From Stagnihabitans lacustris (lineage in GTDB: Bacteria; Pseudomonadota; Alphaproteobacteria; Rhodobacterales; Rhodobacteraceae), in assembly GCF_025950525.1 (NCBI RefSeq), contig NZ_JAPDGS010000002.1, positions 62,001 through 126,000 on the forward strand: a stretch of 64,000 nucleotides of DNA. The letters run 5' to 3'. Shown here piece by piece: positions 28,001 through 37,814 of this stretch. Below the pieces are notes generated by a model. The model worked only from the letters and a program-made list of their open reading frames with translations. It did no database searches and was not told the origin of the DNA. Made by a program: the position numbers and the translations under genes. Numbering within the stretch: position 1 is the stretch's first letter; every line of letters starts with the position of its first letter.

Positions 28001-30387
28001 GGATGAATGCGGGGGAAAGCTGGGAGGTCGATCTTTGGTGGGCACCGACCGGTGAAAGCCTCGCGCGGAATTTCGCCATTTTGCAAAGCCTCGGCACCGT
28101 TCTTGATTTCAAGGCGCTGGACGGTGAGCGCAGTTTGTCCAAATGTCGCGAGGACGCCGATAATCTGCTGGGTTCGAATCTGGCCGGCATGCTTGAAAAA
28201 GAGCTTTGCACCAGCGCCGATGAGACAGGCTTTGCCTATGTGGCCCCCGGTGGCGCGCTGGCGCCCTCGACCAAGGTGTTGCTTTCCATCGGTGACGTCG
28301 TGGCCAAACTCCACCGACAACACCCCCTGGCTCAGATTTCGGCGGTCAAGACGATCACCCTGACCCATGCGACGAACCAAGTCGCCACGCCGCCGTCCTT
28401 CAAGGTCAAGCCCGGTCTGTCGCATCTTGACCATCCTGCCCTGAAGGTGCCGCAACCCTCTGCCAGCGCATCCGATATCCCGCTCTATGCCTGGCGCGCC
28501 AAGATCAAATCCTCGCCCGAGGCCTTTCCCAAGGACCTGCCGCGTCCCGACCCCAAGGAAACTGGCCTTGTGATCGGCGGCACGGTTCGCATTGATCTGG
28601 CCACAACCCGGGCCTTGGAAATCTGGGGCAAGGGCGTGCTTCCCGCCAGTGATGCCTTCGATTCCGCCGACAGGGGGCGTTCGCGCGACATGAAGATCGC
28701 AGGAACCTGGCCCGTCAGCCTGCGGCGCCAGACCTGGACCGCCGGCACGCGGCAGCCGCCCGCGTTTCGCAAGGGTCTGGATATCTTCGGCTTTGAAATC
28801 GCGCCCGATCACAGCGTCACCTTGCCGGAACAGGAGGTGCTTTTGCTGCGGATCGACGATCTTCCGCTTAGCCTTGGGGATGAAACCGGGCGTATTGACC
28901 TCTTGCCCTATTTCCTGGGCACTGCCGATCCCGCGACCAGCGGAAGGGTGACGCATCGCCATCTCTTTCCCGGACCCGAAGCCCGGCGGATGAAGATCCG
29001 GGCCAATGCCATCGCCCGGACCGCTCCGCGCCTGACGACCATCGACCGGATCGTCGGTCGGTTCGATCCCTGGTTCGACCAGCAGTCGGTCACAGGCCAT
29101 CTTTTGGGCGAGATGATCGAAGCCCAGCCCCTGTCGCCCAAAGAGCAAAGCCACTTTTCTGCCGCGCAGGAACTCGCGATCCCCTCGGCAAGTCCTCCCG
29201 GCCCGGTCGTGGCCATGGGACAGGTGCCGGTCTTCGTCCGGGAACCGGTGATGTTGACTCCTGAGCCGATGGGTTGGCGCCTTGTGACGACACGCCGGGG
29301 CGCGATGCGCCTTGAACTTAAACGCGGCTTGCTTACGACAGGGCCGGACGAAGTCCTGGGCATCGTGCTTTGGCCTCCGGTGCAATTGGTCAAGGGCCCT
29401 GTGGACAAAGGCGACGACCGCGGCGCGCCGCCGCCGGGTGGGGTCTTGCTGCCCGATGGGGATATTGCCATCCTGAAGGACTTCCGCGACAGCGATCTTG
29501 GCCCGGGCGGTCGGTTCGTTTCGCGGCGGGGCGGGGACCCGGTGCGCGGAGGGGGCGAAGAGATGAACCTCTTCCTGAGGCCGGGCGATTTTCGCAACTT
29601 CACCCGCGGCGATCCCGGGGTAAAGCTTGTGCCATCGGTGCTGATGCCGGTCTCCGAGCCGTCTGCCGGCCAAGCCGAGCCGGAACGGCTGATGGTGTCG
29701 CTGCTGACCCTGACGCCGCGTTTCGATCCGGAACGCGAGCTGTGGTATGTCGATCTTGACCTGACGGAGTCGTCTGCGCCCGATGCGTTCATCCGGTTTG
29801 GCCTGGTGCGTTATCAACCCTATGCCGAACCGGAACGGCGTTGCTCCAGCCCCGTCGTGCAATGGGCGCAGCAGATGCCCGACCGCAGCGTGATGCTGCG
29901 ACCGAACGGCTGTGGGGGCGTGAAGGTTCAAGTCAGCGGCCCCGCCCCCACCCGCCGCCATGGCAGCGACGGGAAAAAAGATACCGAAAACGCCATCCCC
30001 AAGATGCGGTTTACCGTCTTGTCCCGCAGCCAGGACGCCGAAGGCCGCTCGGTGGTCGCCACGCGGCTTGCCCTGTCCTCGGACGACACTTTGCCTTCGG
30101 GTGCGCCTGCCGTGGCCATCAACGTCGGCCAGCGCAATCTGGTGACTTGGACTTTCGAATTGAACCGATCGCAGCTGGCCCGTTCTGGCCCTGACCCACA
30201 GCTTTTCGTCGAAGAGTTCGAAAGGTTTCGCAAAGGGACCTACGACAATGAACCCATCGCGCCCGACGACTTGAACGATGCCAGGAACTGGCAAGACAGT
30301 GGCGAGCGCTTCATGGAACGGATTGATCTGAAACCTGTGCTGGCTTGGGTGGGCCTGTCCGAAACCGATCAGGTGGCCGATCACTGA
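24997..30387 (+). CDS. Giant protein of unknown function, partner of the preceding gene (1796 aa)
   Basis: No named domain is recognised. The start at 24997 overlaps the upstream gene by 11 bases and has an AAGGTGG site, so the two are coupled and probably made in fixed ratio. There is no signal peptide or membrane segment. The chain appears mostly beta-rich, with many Trp/Pro strands (ESWEVDLWWAP near residue 1010, GIVLWPPVQLVKGP near 1455). Near residues 1610-1650 it has FGLVRYQPYA and SPVVQWAQQMPDRSVM, a pattern I associate, from memory only, with large uncharacterised bacterial proteins. The C-terminus is acidic. It ends 87 bases before a small secreted-protein gene. It may ride out with the Tat-exported partner or assemble on the cytoplasmic side; neither can be decided from sequence. 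Confidence 0.85.
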   Translation: MASDKDKDQTGDFGVVPRIRVIPCGGTGDRLKATLLFSPMPAMGGAINLRNWPTDMADWREANPPDLRFQPIGRGTELPRLDPDSQVITDIRKTDLPKSQTEKLTKLWVSTIAPNPYGGTIWAQLRTALDETSPKVAEAPATGTQVAEGVLGDAGQIIPATTTETPQTVNVVEVPHADLAVVLETQRALELLDTISGTKASTVAAVTTSAPVPDGTSAGAKVLKAVKEDYTPADALKAMRMERLESIKKAIFDSLQLSCDQNAAALRGMRRCGVSAADNCRPPKMDALTAATRSGLKDQVNGLLAREELATWPQHGETQPKKRVAGKTSDIVVLDPALELALDHAKQAFHTLQSTPSLARAFQFAVDLDFKVPMGADQQPYGYIWCKALGKDEILVTLCKLEKRIIKGQSHWHFWPVTSAEVLNWVTGGEPRPETLTQFDAITVLSNGAIGDNCSPRRFDITTLDVRAAISGNRARSLAVNPDDPLATDSAATTFHTAGLSLVNRHTCEELVNKLASYQHKCDPAADSPVAHCLLDGQTRVVILDAEDLTIGQRLYVGCPSQTPNVTLWRPLMARIQTFGTSGDPNRDAVEIALKHLIGPSDSARRIALDSTFTTQATRTMASPFSGTEGHLAFADQLFSVWTGAPMGVDCSAPRDPNSPVEDVLSFGRSLTLPTREPYRPFRLRYSQAYRLCLTPVFSGGASLPLEHLVETADDLFFPPAKALVAAQTGAGTGMGGVYRPYVRFLRHARIDAPVILLPSGHATRTNGPMGAEAASEMVIRSTREPASDDPTQPKASLRAKKQLAARATPSLCQRLILVPTITQDEYVRHGAFDSHEGKEQPSGAYPQLTFSRPTQSFPVTVTRYQKGISGRKFLLDRRTSVDAPPTRMADEEVKGDAIWRNAGYRQTSTWFPDPCAATLVIALRRPGQSKACKTVLCDVRKGPTDEPLPVLLTLKPAKPGEETAIIWSEGQKSPAKTGFDASLEGDIRKGSRDHALDVEIRMNAGESWEVDLWWAPTGESLARNFAILQSLGTVLDFKALDGERSLSKCREDADNLLGSNLAGMLEKELCTSADETGFAYVAPGGALAPSTKVLLSIGDVVAKLHRQHPLAQISAVKTITLTHATNQVATPPSFKVKPGLSHLDHPALKVPQPSASASDIPLYAWRAKIKSSPEAFPKDLPRPDPKETGLVIGGTVRIDLATTRALEIWGKGVLPASDAFDSADRGRSRDMKIAGTWPVSLRRQTWTAGTRQPPAFRKGLDIFGFEIAPDHSVTLPEQEVLLLRIDDLPLSLGDETGRIDLLPYFLGTADPATSGRVTHRHLFPGPEARRMKIRANAIARTAPRLTTIDRIVGRFDPWFDQQSVTGHLLGEMIEAQPLSPKEQSHFSAAQELAIPSASPPGPVVAMGQVPVFVREPVMLTPEPMGWRLVTTRRGAMRLELKRGLLTTGPDEVLGIVLWPPVQLVKGPVDKGDDRGAPPPGGVLLPDGDIAILKDFRDSDLGPGGRFVSRRGGDPVRGGGEEMNLFLRPGDFRNFTRGDPGVKLVPSVLMPVSEPSAGQAEPERLMVSLLTLTPRFDPERELWYVDLDLTESSAPDAFIRFGLVRYQPYAEPERRCSSPVVQWAQQMPDRSVMLRPNGCGGVKVQVSGPAPTRRHGSDGKKDTENAIPKMRFTVLSRSQDAEGRSVVATRLALSSDDTLPSGAPAVAINVGQRNLVTWTFELNRSQLARSGPDPQLFVEEFERFRKGTYDNEPIAPDDLNDARNWQDSGERFMERIDLKPVLAWVGLSETDQVADH

Positions 30388-30474
30388 TACCTTTGTCTGC
30401 CAGACCTTGCGGATGAAGCGGGCAAGGGGCAGCCCGATGTGTCCCGGATGACGTGTATTGAAACGGAGTTTGCG

Positions 30475-30852
30475 ATGAAAAAGCTGAAATTGATGCTTGC
30501 GGGCTGTGTGTTGATCGCCTTCCCGGCCTGAGCTTCTGCAACAGAGATCATTGTTTCGCTGCAATGGCCGGATGGCGACACGGTCGATGTCAAACTGGTC
30601 AAAAGCATCACAGGGATTCACACCTGGGAGAGCCAGACACCTGATGTCCTGATGTCGGGTGGCGGCTCTTTCCCCTTCACTGTTGCGGGCCAGTCCGGCA
30701 AGGGCATGGGCTGTGGCGTGGCCCCTTGCTGGGTGATCGAAGGCTTTTCGTTTGACGCATCGACCGGCCAGAACGGCGATGGTCATGTGGATTCTGCGGT
30801 GGATGATCAAAAGCTCGGCAGTATCACATGGGTCGCCGCCAAGCCGGAGTAA
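30475..30852 (+). pseudogene. Small secreted protein gene interrupted by an in-frame TGA
   Basis: A GGAG site precedes the ATG at 30475. The first 18 codons give a signal peptide, MKKLKLMLAGCVLIAFPA, then TGA at 30529-30531. The same frame continues cleanly for 106 codons to a TAA: ASATEIIVSLQWPDGDTVDV..., with GMGCGVAPCWVIEGF and a C-terminal NGDGHVDSAVDDQK. A TGG-to-TGA change would restore PAWASA, an ideal signal peptidase site, so this looks like a recent nonsense mutation or a sequencing error. The intact protein would be 125 residues with a mature part of about 104, two cysteines and no recognised family. It lies just after the giant pair, so it may be the third member of that system. 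Confidence 0.7.
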
Positions 30853-30866
30853 CAAGCCGGAGTAAC
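30841..30866 (+). repeat. Tandem duplication of 13 bases at the small gene's stop
   Basis: AAGCCGGAGTAAC occurs twice in direct contact and includes the stop codon. The duplication adds a second in-phase-looking stop segment and probably arose by slippage. Confidence 0.8.
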
Positions 30867-30894
30867 GCGGGGTCACTTCGGCCATCGCGAGTCC

Positions 30895-30933
30895 GGGGGC
30901 TGCACCGTCTTTCAGGGTCGGGTTGCAGCCCCC
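30895..30933 (+). terminator. Strong stem-loop after the giant-gene operon
   Basis: GGGGGCTGCA and TGCAGCCCCC form a perfect 10-bp stem with a 19-base loop. It lies 43 bases after the small gene and is the likely end of the giant-gene transcript. Confidence 0.65.
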
Positions 30934-30946
30934 ACATCATTGCGTT

Positions 30947-30984
30947 GCGGTCCCGACTTTCAGACGGGAACAAGCCGGGACCGC
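30947..30984. promoter_or_regulatory. Second inverted repeat in the giant-gene/cas3 gap
   Basis: GCGGTCCCG and CGGGACCGC form a perfect 9-bp inverted repeat with a 20-base loop. It may be part of a tandem terminator or a structured RNA. The 359-base gap from 30853 to 31211 contains no convincing gene. Confidence 0.45.
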
Positions 30985-31130
30985 GACGCCTTCGTCGGGC
31001 GCCTGTCGAATTGCCCTGTGCCAGTCCATCCGAAAATCCGTCCATGGCCGTGGCATCGCGACGCGACCACCCGATCTGGACATGACAGGGAATGTCACCC
31101 TTTACCCCCCATCATCACATCCCGTGCTGC

Positions 31131-31147
31131 CGGACCACCCTGGTCCG
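31131..31147. promoter_or_regulatory. Short palindrome upstream of cas3, possible operator
   Basis: CGGACCA, spacer CCC and TGGTCCG form a perfect 7-bp inverted repeat, 64 bases before the cas3 start. The short spacing and position fit a protein-binding operator or a small attenuator hairpin. No regulator gene is linked. Confidence 0.4.
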
Positions 31148-31211
31148 ATAACCCCTGCTTCCCTTCCCGCCCCATTTCCCCGACACGCCGCCGATTTGCA
31201 GGAGACATTCC

Positions 31212-33680
31212 GTGGCAATCCTTGACTGGCCCGGTAAAAGCGCCTTGATCCCGGGTGGCCCGCAGCACCCTGCGGCCTATCACATGCTGGACGTGGCCGC
31301 CGTTGCCGAGCGCCTTCTTGCGCCCGAACCCCTTGCGGCACCGCTGAAATCCGCCCTCACCGTGTTGGTCGCGCTGCATGATATCGGCAAGTTCAACGCC
31401 GACTTCCGGGCGATGATCGCGGGGGCGCGACCTCAGGGCAGGCGTCATTGGGAGGTCAGCGAGGTCCTTTTGCTGCACAACCGTGCCGTGCTTGCCGCGG
31501 CCTTGCGCCCGGGGACCGCCGTGCTGATCCCCCTGATCGAGGCCGTCTCCGGCCATCACGGGCGCCCCTCCGAGCCAGGTTTGCAAAACGACACCGAGCG
31601 GCGCAAAGCGTTGAAACATGCAGGACCCGAGGCCCAGGCCGATGCTTTGGCCTTCCTGCACGCGGTCCTTGCCCTTTGGCCCGATGCCGCGCTGGCGGGA
31701 CTGACCGAGGCCGAGGCGCGGCGGCTGTCCTGGTGGCTGCCGGGGCTGACCTCGGCCGCGGACTGGATCGGGTCGAATGTCGACTGGTTCCCGCCCTGCG
31801 CCGATCCGCTGCCCCTGGCCGACTATCTGACCCAGGCGCGCGCCAAGGCCATGGTGGCTGTCCAATGGGCTGGGCTGGGCGGCGCGCGGGCTTCGGACCA
31901 CAGCTTTCTGTCGCTGCCCTCCCTGCGCCCCATGCAAGAGGCCTGCGCCGGCCTTCCCCTGCCCGAAGGTCCGATGCTGGCGGTGATCGAGGACGAGACC
32001 GGATCGGGCAAGACCGAGGCCGCGATGCTGCTGGCGCAACGCATGCTTCTGGCAGGCAAGGGCAGGGGGCTGTTCTTTGCCCTTCCCACCATGGCCACGG
32101 CGGATTCGATGTTTGCCCGCTCGGCGCGTCACTTGCGGGCGATGTTTCACGGCGCCCCGACCCTGACCCTGGCTCATGGGCGTGCGGCGCTGTCCCAGAC
32201 CTTCCGCGATCTGGTGCAGCCCCGGCCCAACGCGCCCGAGGATCAGGGCTGCACCGAATGGCTGGCCGAAAGCCGCCGCCGCGCTTTGCTGGCCGAAATC
32301 GGCGTCGGCACCATCGACCAGGCGCTTTTGTCGGCGCTTCCGGTGAAATGGCAGACGCTGCGGCATTACGGCCTGTCATCCAAGATCCTGATCGTCGACG
32401 AGGTCCACGAGATGGGAGAGCCCTATATCGACCGCATCTTGCGCCAGGTTCTGACCATGCACCGCGCGGCCGCGGGCTCTGCCATCCTGATGACCGCGAC
32501 GCTGCCCCTGAACCAGCGCCAGGCGCTGTTGGACATCTATGATCATGGGCCGGACCCTGATCCGGCCTATCCCGCCCTGACCATCGCCAAAGGCGCGCGC
32601 CGCCGCGATCTGCCGCAAAAGACCGGCGCGAAGGGGGCGGTGGCGGTCGAGCGGCTGCCCGATGCCGATGCCGCGATCCGCCTGCTGACCGAGGCCGCGG
32701 CCAAGGGTGCCGCCTGCGTCTGGGTGCGCAACGCGGTCGATGACGCCATCGCGGCGGTGCAGGCGCTGCGGGCGGCGGGCGTTCCGGCGGCGCTTTTGCA
32801 CGCGCGCTATGCCCTGGGGGACCGCAAGCGGATCGAGGCGGATCAGCTGGGCCGCTTTGGCCCGGACGGAGAGGGCAGGGCAGGCCGTGTCCTGGTGGGG
32901 ACCCAGGTTCTGGAATCCTCGTTGAACCTGGATTTCGATGTGATGGTCAGCGATCTCGCCCCCATGGCGGCCTTGATCCAGCGGGCCGGGCGGCTTTGGC
33001 GGCATATGGACCGCCGACCTTTGGCCACCCGCCCTGTGCCCCGGCCCGTCCTGCACGTGGTCTCGCCCGATCCGGCGCAGGTCACGACCGCGCGTTGGCT
33101 GCATCAGGTGCTGGACCGTGGCGCCTGGGTCTATCCCCAGGCCCTGCTGTGGCGGACGGCGCATCACCTCTTTGCCGCGGGGCAGATTGTCGCGCCTTCG
33201 GGCCTGCGCGGGTTGATCGAGGCCGCGCATGGCGACATACCCGCCGTTCCTCCTCTGCTGGAACGCGCCGAGATCGAGGCCTGGGGCCAGGATCAGGCCA
33301 AGGGCGCGCTGGCCTGGCAGAATGTGGTGGACGCCAGCAAAACTTACCGGGCCGAGGGGCGGGGCGACGACGACGCCAGCTATCCCACCCGTTTGGGAGA
33401 GCCGCAAACCACCGTGGTGCTGGCGCGCCAAGGCGAGGCGCTGACCCCGCTTTTCCCGGACGAGCCGCTTGCGCTGTCCGAACTGACCCTGTCGACCCGC
33501 AGGCTGGCCGCGCTGCCTGTGCCGGATCAGTCCCGCCCCGATATCCTGGCCCTCAGGGCCACTTGGCCCAAATGGCGCCAAGAGACGGTGACAGTCCTGC
33601 CCCTGGCCGCCGACGGCACCATCTGTGAGGGCTTGCGCTATGACCCCGATCTGGGGATGGTCTATCCGGCCCCGTCCTGA
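31212..33680 (+). CDS. cas3: Type I-E CRISPR-associated helicase-nuclease Cas3
   Basis: This 822-residue protein unwinds and degrades target DNA after Cascade binding. The N-terminal HD nuclease has His24 and the HDIGKFN motif at residues 56-62. The helicase follows: Walker A ETGSGKTEAA near residue 262, DEVH box IVDEVHEMG near 395, motif III MTATLP, and motif VI QRAGRLWRH near 592. Translation starts at GTG 31212, preceded by AGGAGA with a 6-base spacing; no ATG fits as well. The length is near the normal 850-900. It is separated from the Cascade genes by a 399-base gap, as in other I-E loci, so it is probably expressed separately. Confidence 0.95.
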   Translation: MAILDWPGKSALIPGGPQHPAAYHMLDVAAVAERLLAPEPLAAPLKSALTVLVALHDIGKFNADFRAMIAGARPQGRRHWEVSEVLLLHNRAVLAAALRPGTAVLIPLIEAVSGHHGRPSEPGLQNDTERRKALKHAGPEAQADALAFLHAVLALWPDAALAGLTEAEARRLSWWLPGLTSAADWIGSNVDWFPPCADPLPLADYLTQARAKAMVAVQWAGLGGARASDHSFLSLPSLRPMQEACAGLPLPEGPMLAVIEDETGSGKTEAAMLLAQRMLLAGKGRGLFFALPTMATADSMFARSARHLRAMFHGAPTLTLAHGRAALSQTFRDLVQPRPNAPEDQGCTEWLAESRRRALLAEIGVGTIDQALLSALPVKWQTLRHYGLSSKILIVDEVHEMGEPYIDRILRQVLTMHRAAAGSAILMTATLPLNQRQALLDIYDHGPDPDPAYPALTIAKGARRRDLPQKTGAKGAVAVERLPDADAAIRLLTEAAAKGAACVWVRNAVDDAIAAVQALRAAGVPAALLHARYALGDRKRIEADQLGRFGPDGEGRAGRVLVGTQVLESSLNLDFDVMVSDLAPMAALIQRAGRLWRHMDRRPLATRPVPRPVLHVVSPDPAQVTTARWLHQVLDRGAWVYPQALLWRTAHHLFAAGQIVAPSGLRGLIEAAHGDIPAVPPLLERAEIEAWGQDQAKGALAWQNVVDASKTYRAEGRGDDDASYPTRLGEPQTTVVLARQGEALTPLFPDEPLALSELTLSTRRLAALPVPDQSRPDILALRATWPKWRQETVTVLPLAADGTICEGLRYDPDLGMVYPAPS

Positions 33681-33693
33681 CGGGGATGGCCCG
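33665..33693 (+). repeat. CRISPR-repeat-like element spanning the cas3 stop codon
   Basis: The 29-base stretch ending at 33693 matches 19 of 29 bases of the array repeat. The match includes both stem arms (CCCCG and CGGGG) and 12 of 13 bases of the 3' end (CGGGGATGGCCCG against CGGGGATGACCCG). It could be the first half of a repeat-like element of a cas-regulating crRNA-like RNA. Equally, CCCCGT-CCTG-ACGGGG could simply be the cas3 terminator hairpin. Confidence 0.4.
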
Positions 33694-34079
33694 CAGTTGG
33701 CTATTTGCCTTGCATGTTCCCGGCGCGGTGCGATCCGCTCAGGCCGACCCCCACTCCGCCCGGTCATAGACGCGTTGCGGCCAGGACCGTCTTGGCGCGG
33801 CAGCAGGTCCGGTGATGGCTTGGCCGTGAACGGACCGGAACCAGGGTCGATCAAAAGTCCGCTGTTCAAGGTCGTGGAGGGCAGGGTTTGACCCAGCCCG
33901 CTCCCCGATACAACGTCCCAAGGCTCTGCCCCATCCAGCACAAGTCCTTGAGGCGCAGCCCGGGACTTGCGCCGCCTTATCCGCGACAAATCCTGTCATC
34001 CACCCCATGTCCCCCTCTTCCCTCACGCGATTCGTCATGGTGAACTTCTCCTGAAGATTGCGCATTTCAAAGGCCCCCC
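33681..34079 (+). promoter_or_regulatory. Gap between cas3 and cse1, probable Cascade promoter region
   Basis: This 399-base region has no convincing protein gene on either strand. It should hold the promoter of the cse1-cas2 operon. Just after the repeat-like element, TGTTCCC at 33715-33721 resembles the start of another repeat but does not continue well. The ribosome site before cse1 is weak (AAAGG). Confidence 0.5.
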
Positions 34080-35545
34080 ATGTCACTGAACCTCATTTCC
34101 GACGCCTGGATCCCCGTTCTGGATCAGCACGGCGCGCGTCGGCTCATCGCCCCCTGGCAGATGGCCGACGCGCGCCTGTCTTTCCCCGATTGGCCCCGGG
34201 CCGATCTGAACATCGCTTGCCTGGAGCTTCTCATCGGCCTGGTTTTCATGGCTGATCCGCCCGCTGATCTTGGCGATTGGATCACCCGCCAGCCGCCCGA
34301 CCCCGACCGCCTGCGCGAAAGGCTCGCCCCCTTTGCCCCCGCCTTCAACCTGCTGGGGGACGGCCCGCTTTTCCTGCAAGACCTGGAAAAGCTGGAGGGC
34401 GAGCCAAACCCGCCCGACATGCTGTTCATCGACAGCGCGGGGGCCAATGCGGCCAAGAACAACGCCGATCTGATGGTCCACCGCGCGCGCTACCCGTCGC
34501 TGGACCTGCCGCTGGCTGCCATGGCGCTGTTCGCCTTTCAGGCCCATGCGCCAGCCGGGGGCGCGGGCAACCGCACCTCGATGCGCGGCGGCGGGCCTCT
34601 GGTGACGCTGGTCGACCCGGGGCAGGGGCTGTGGTCGCTGATTTGGGCCAATGTCCCCGAGGGCACCCCCGGCAAACCCGCCGACCTGCCCTGGACGCGC
34701 GCCACCCGGGTGTCGGACAAGGGCGCCGAGACCCTGCCGCCCACCAAAGCCCCTTCGGTCGAGGCCTTTTTCGGCATGCCGCGCCGGTTGCGGCTGATCG
34801 GTGAGGCGGCCGTGAATGGGGTGGTCCAAAAGCCCTGGGGCACGAATTACGCGTTCTGGACCCATCCTCTGACGCCCTATTACCGCCAGAAACCAGGGAC
34901 CGAGCTGCTGCCAGTCCATCCCCGCGCCGGGATCTTCGGCTATCGGCATTGGCTGGGCATCCTGGCCGAGGTCGGTCAGGACGGCTTGCGCGATCTGGCC
35001 ACTTGCCTGCGCGACTGGGACTCGCGGTCCAAGGAAACCGGGGCCGCGGCCAAGGTGATCCTGGCCGGTTGGGCGATGGACAACATGAAGCCCCGCGATT
35101 TCACCTGGTCGGTCCAGCCCATGGTGGATCTGTCGCCCGAAGGCACCGATTCTCTGCGTGGCATGATCCAGGCGGCGGAGCAGGCGGCGCTGGCCCTGCG
35201 TTCGGCCCTGGAACCCGTGCTGGCCGGCGGCGAGGCCCGCGAGGCGGAACGCGAGGCCTTTTACCAGGCGACCGAGGCGGCCTTTTTGTCGCATTTCGCG
35301 GCGCTGAAAGGTGGCGCTGCGGTGGCCGAGGCCTGGCTTGCCGACCTGTCCGCCCAAGCCATGCGCCAATTTGACGCCCTGGCGCTTCCTGGCCTGGATC
35401 AGCGCGAGACCGACCGGATCGAAGCCATCGTCAAGGCGCGTGGCTATCTGGGCGCGGCCTTCAAGGGCTATGGCGCCTATGGTGACAAGATTTTCACGGC
35501 GCTGGAGCTGACCAAGCCCGAAAAACCCAAGAAAGGCAAAGCGGC

Positions 35546-35549
<4 letters not shown>
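34080..35549 (+). CDS. cse1: Type I-E Cascade large subunit Cse1 (CasA/Cas8e)
   Basis: This 489-residue protein recognises the PAM in target DNA and recruits Cas3. The N-terminus MSLNLISDAWIPVLDQHGARRL is the standard Cse1 opening. The middle has FNLLGDGPLFLQDLE and the KNNADLMVHR segment, and YAFWTHPLTPYYRQ is also typical. The C-terminal third is a helical bundle. Length matches the family (about 500). It overlaps cse2 by 4 bases. Confidence 0.93.
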
Positions 35550-37130
<1,581 letters not shown>

Positions 37131-37131
<1 letters not shown>

Positions 37132-37814
37132 TGCAACCCCATCTTGTCTTTACCCTCGCCGCGACCCTTGCGGCGATGGGAGACCTTGCGGGGCATGAGC
37201 GGCGCGGCTCTCTCGTCTGGCCGGGGCGCTCTGCCGTCCTGGGCCTCTTGGGCGCGGCGCTTGGCATCCGCCGCGATGAGGATTTCAGCGCCCTGGAGGC
37301 CCTTTCGGTCGCTGTGGCCGTCCTCGATCCCGGCGCTCCGTTGCGCGATTATCACACCGTGCAAACCGTGCCCTCTGCGGCGGTGAAACGCCCGAACTCC
37401 CGGCCCCAGGCGCTGCGCGAGGCCGGATTGCGCGCCAATACGACGATCACCCTGCGCGATTACCGGGTGGGCGTGGCCTGTGGCGTCGTGGTCTGGGGTG
37501 GGGATTTGGAGCCCCTGGCCCAGGCCCTGCAACACCCGCATTTCACCCTGTATTTCGGGCGCAAATCCTGCCCGCTTTCAGCCCCGACCGCGCCACGGAT
37601 CGTGACTTGCGCCACCCCACAAGAGGCGCTGACCGCGCTGCAGCTGCCCGCCTGGCTGTCGCGCCCGACCCAGGCGCAATGGATCACCGACGCCGCCGAC
37701 GCCGCTGCCCATGTCGAAACCCGCCACGACCGCGCCATCGACCGGGGCCTGTGGCACTTTGCCTCCCGCCGCGTGGCTATCTCTCGCATCGACTTGCCCA
37801 AAGGTGCCGCATGA
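37131..37814 (+). CDS. cas5: Type I-E Cascade subunit Cas5e (CasD)
   Basis: This 227-residue RAMP protein caps the 5' handle of the crRNA. Typical segments are FTLAATLAAMGD, the VWPGRSAVLGLLGAALGIRR helix, DYHTVQTVP and FTLYFGRKSCPLSAP. The ATG at 37131 shares its A with the cas7 stop (TGATG); a GTG at 37128 is also possible. It is coupled to cas6 by a 4-base overlap. Confidence 0.92.

Noticed and set aside
15876..30387. The giant proteins as phage tape-measure or tail genes
   Set aside because: No capsid, portal, tail or lysis genes are nearby, and a Tat signal does not fit a virion structural protein.
30529..30531. Selenocysteine or other recoding of the TGA in the small secreted gene
   Set aside because: The TGA lies in the signal peptide end, where a selenocysteine has no role, and no following stem-loop of the needed kind is apparent; a nonsense mutation is simpler.
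27859..30885. A 1008-codon open frame antisense to the second giant gene
   Set aside because: It has no family features, its composition is that of an antisense frame in GC-rich DNA, and the plus-strand gene has coupled translation signals.
33739..34086. A 115-codon minus-strand frame in the cas3-cse1 gap, considered as a possible anti-CRISPR or toxin
   Set aside because: No ribosome site, no recognisable fold pattern, and it overlaps the expected cse1 promoter.
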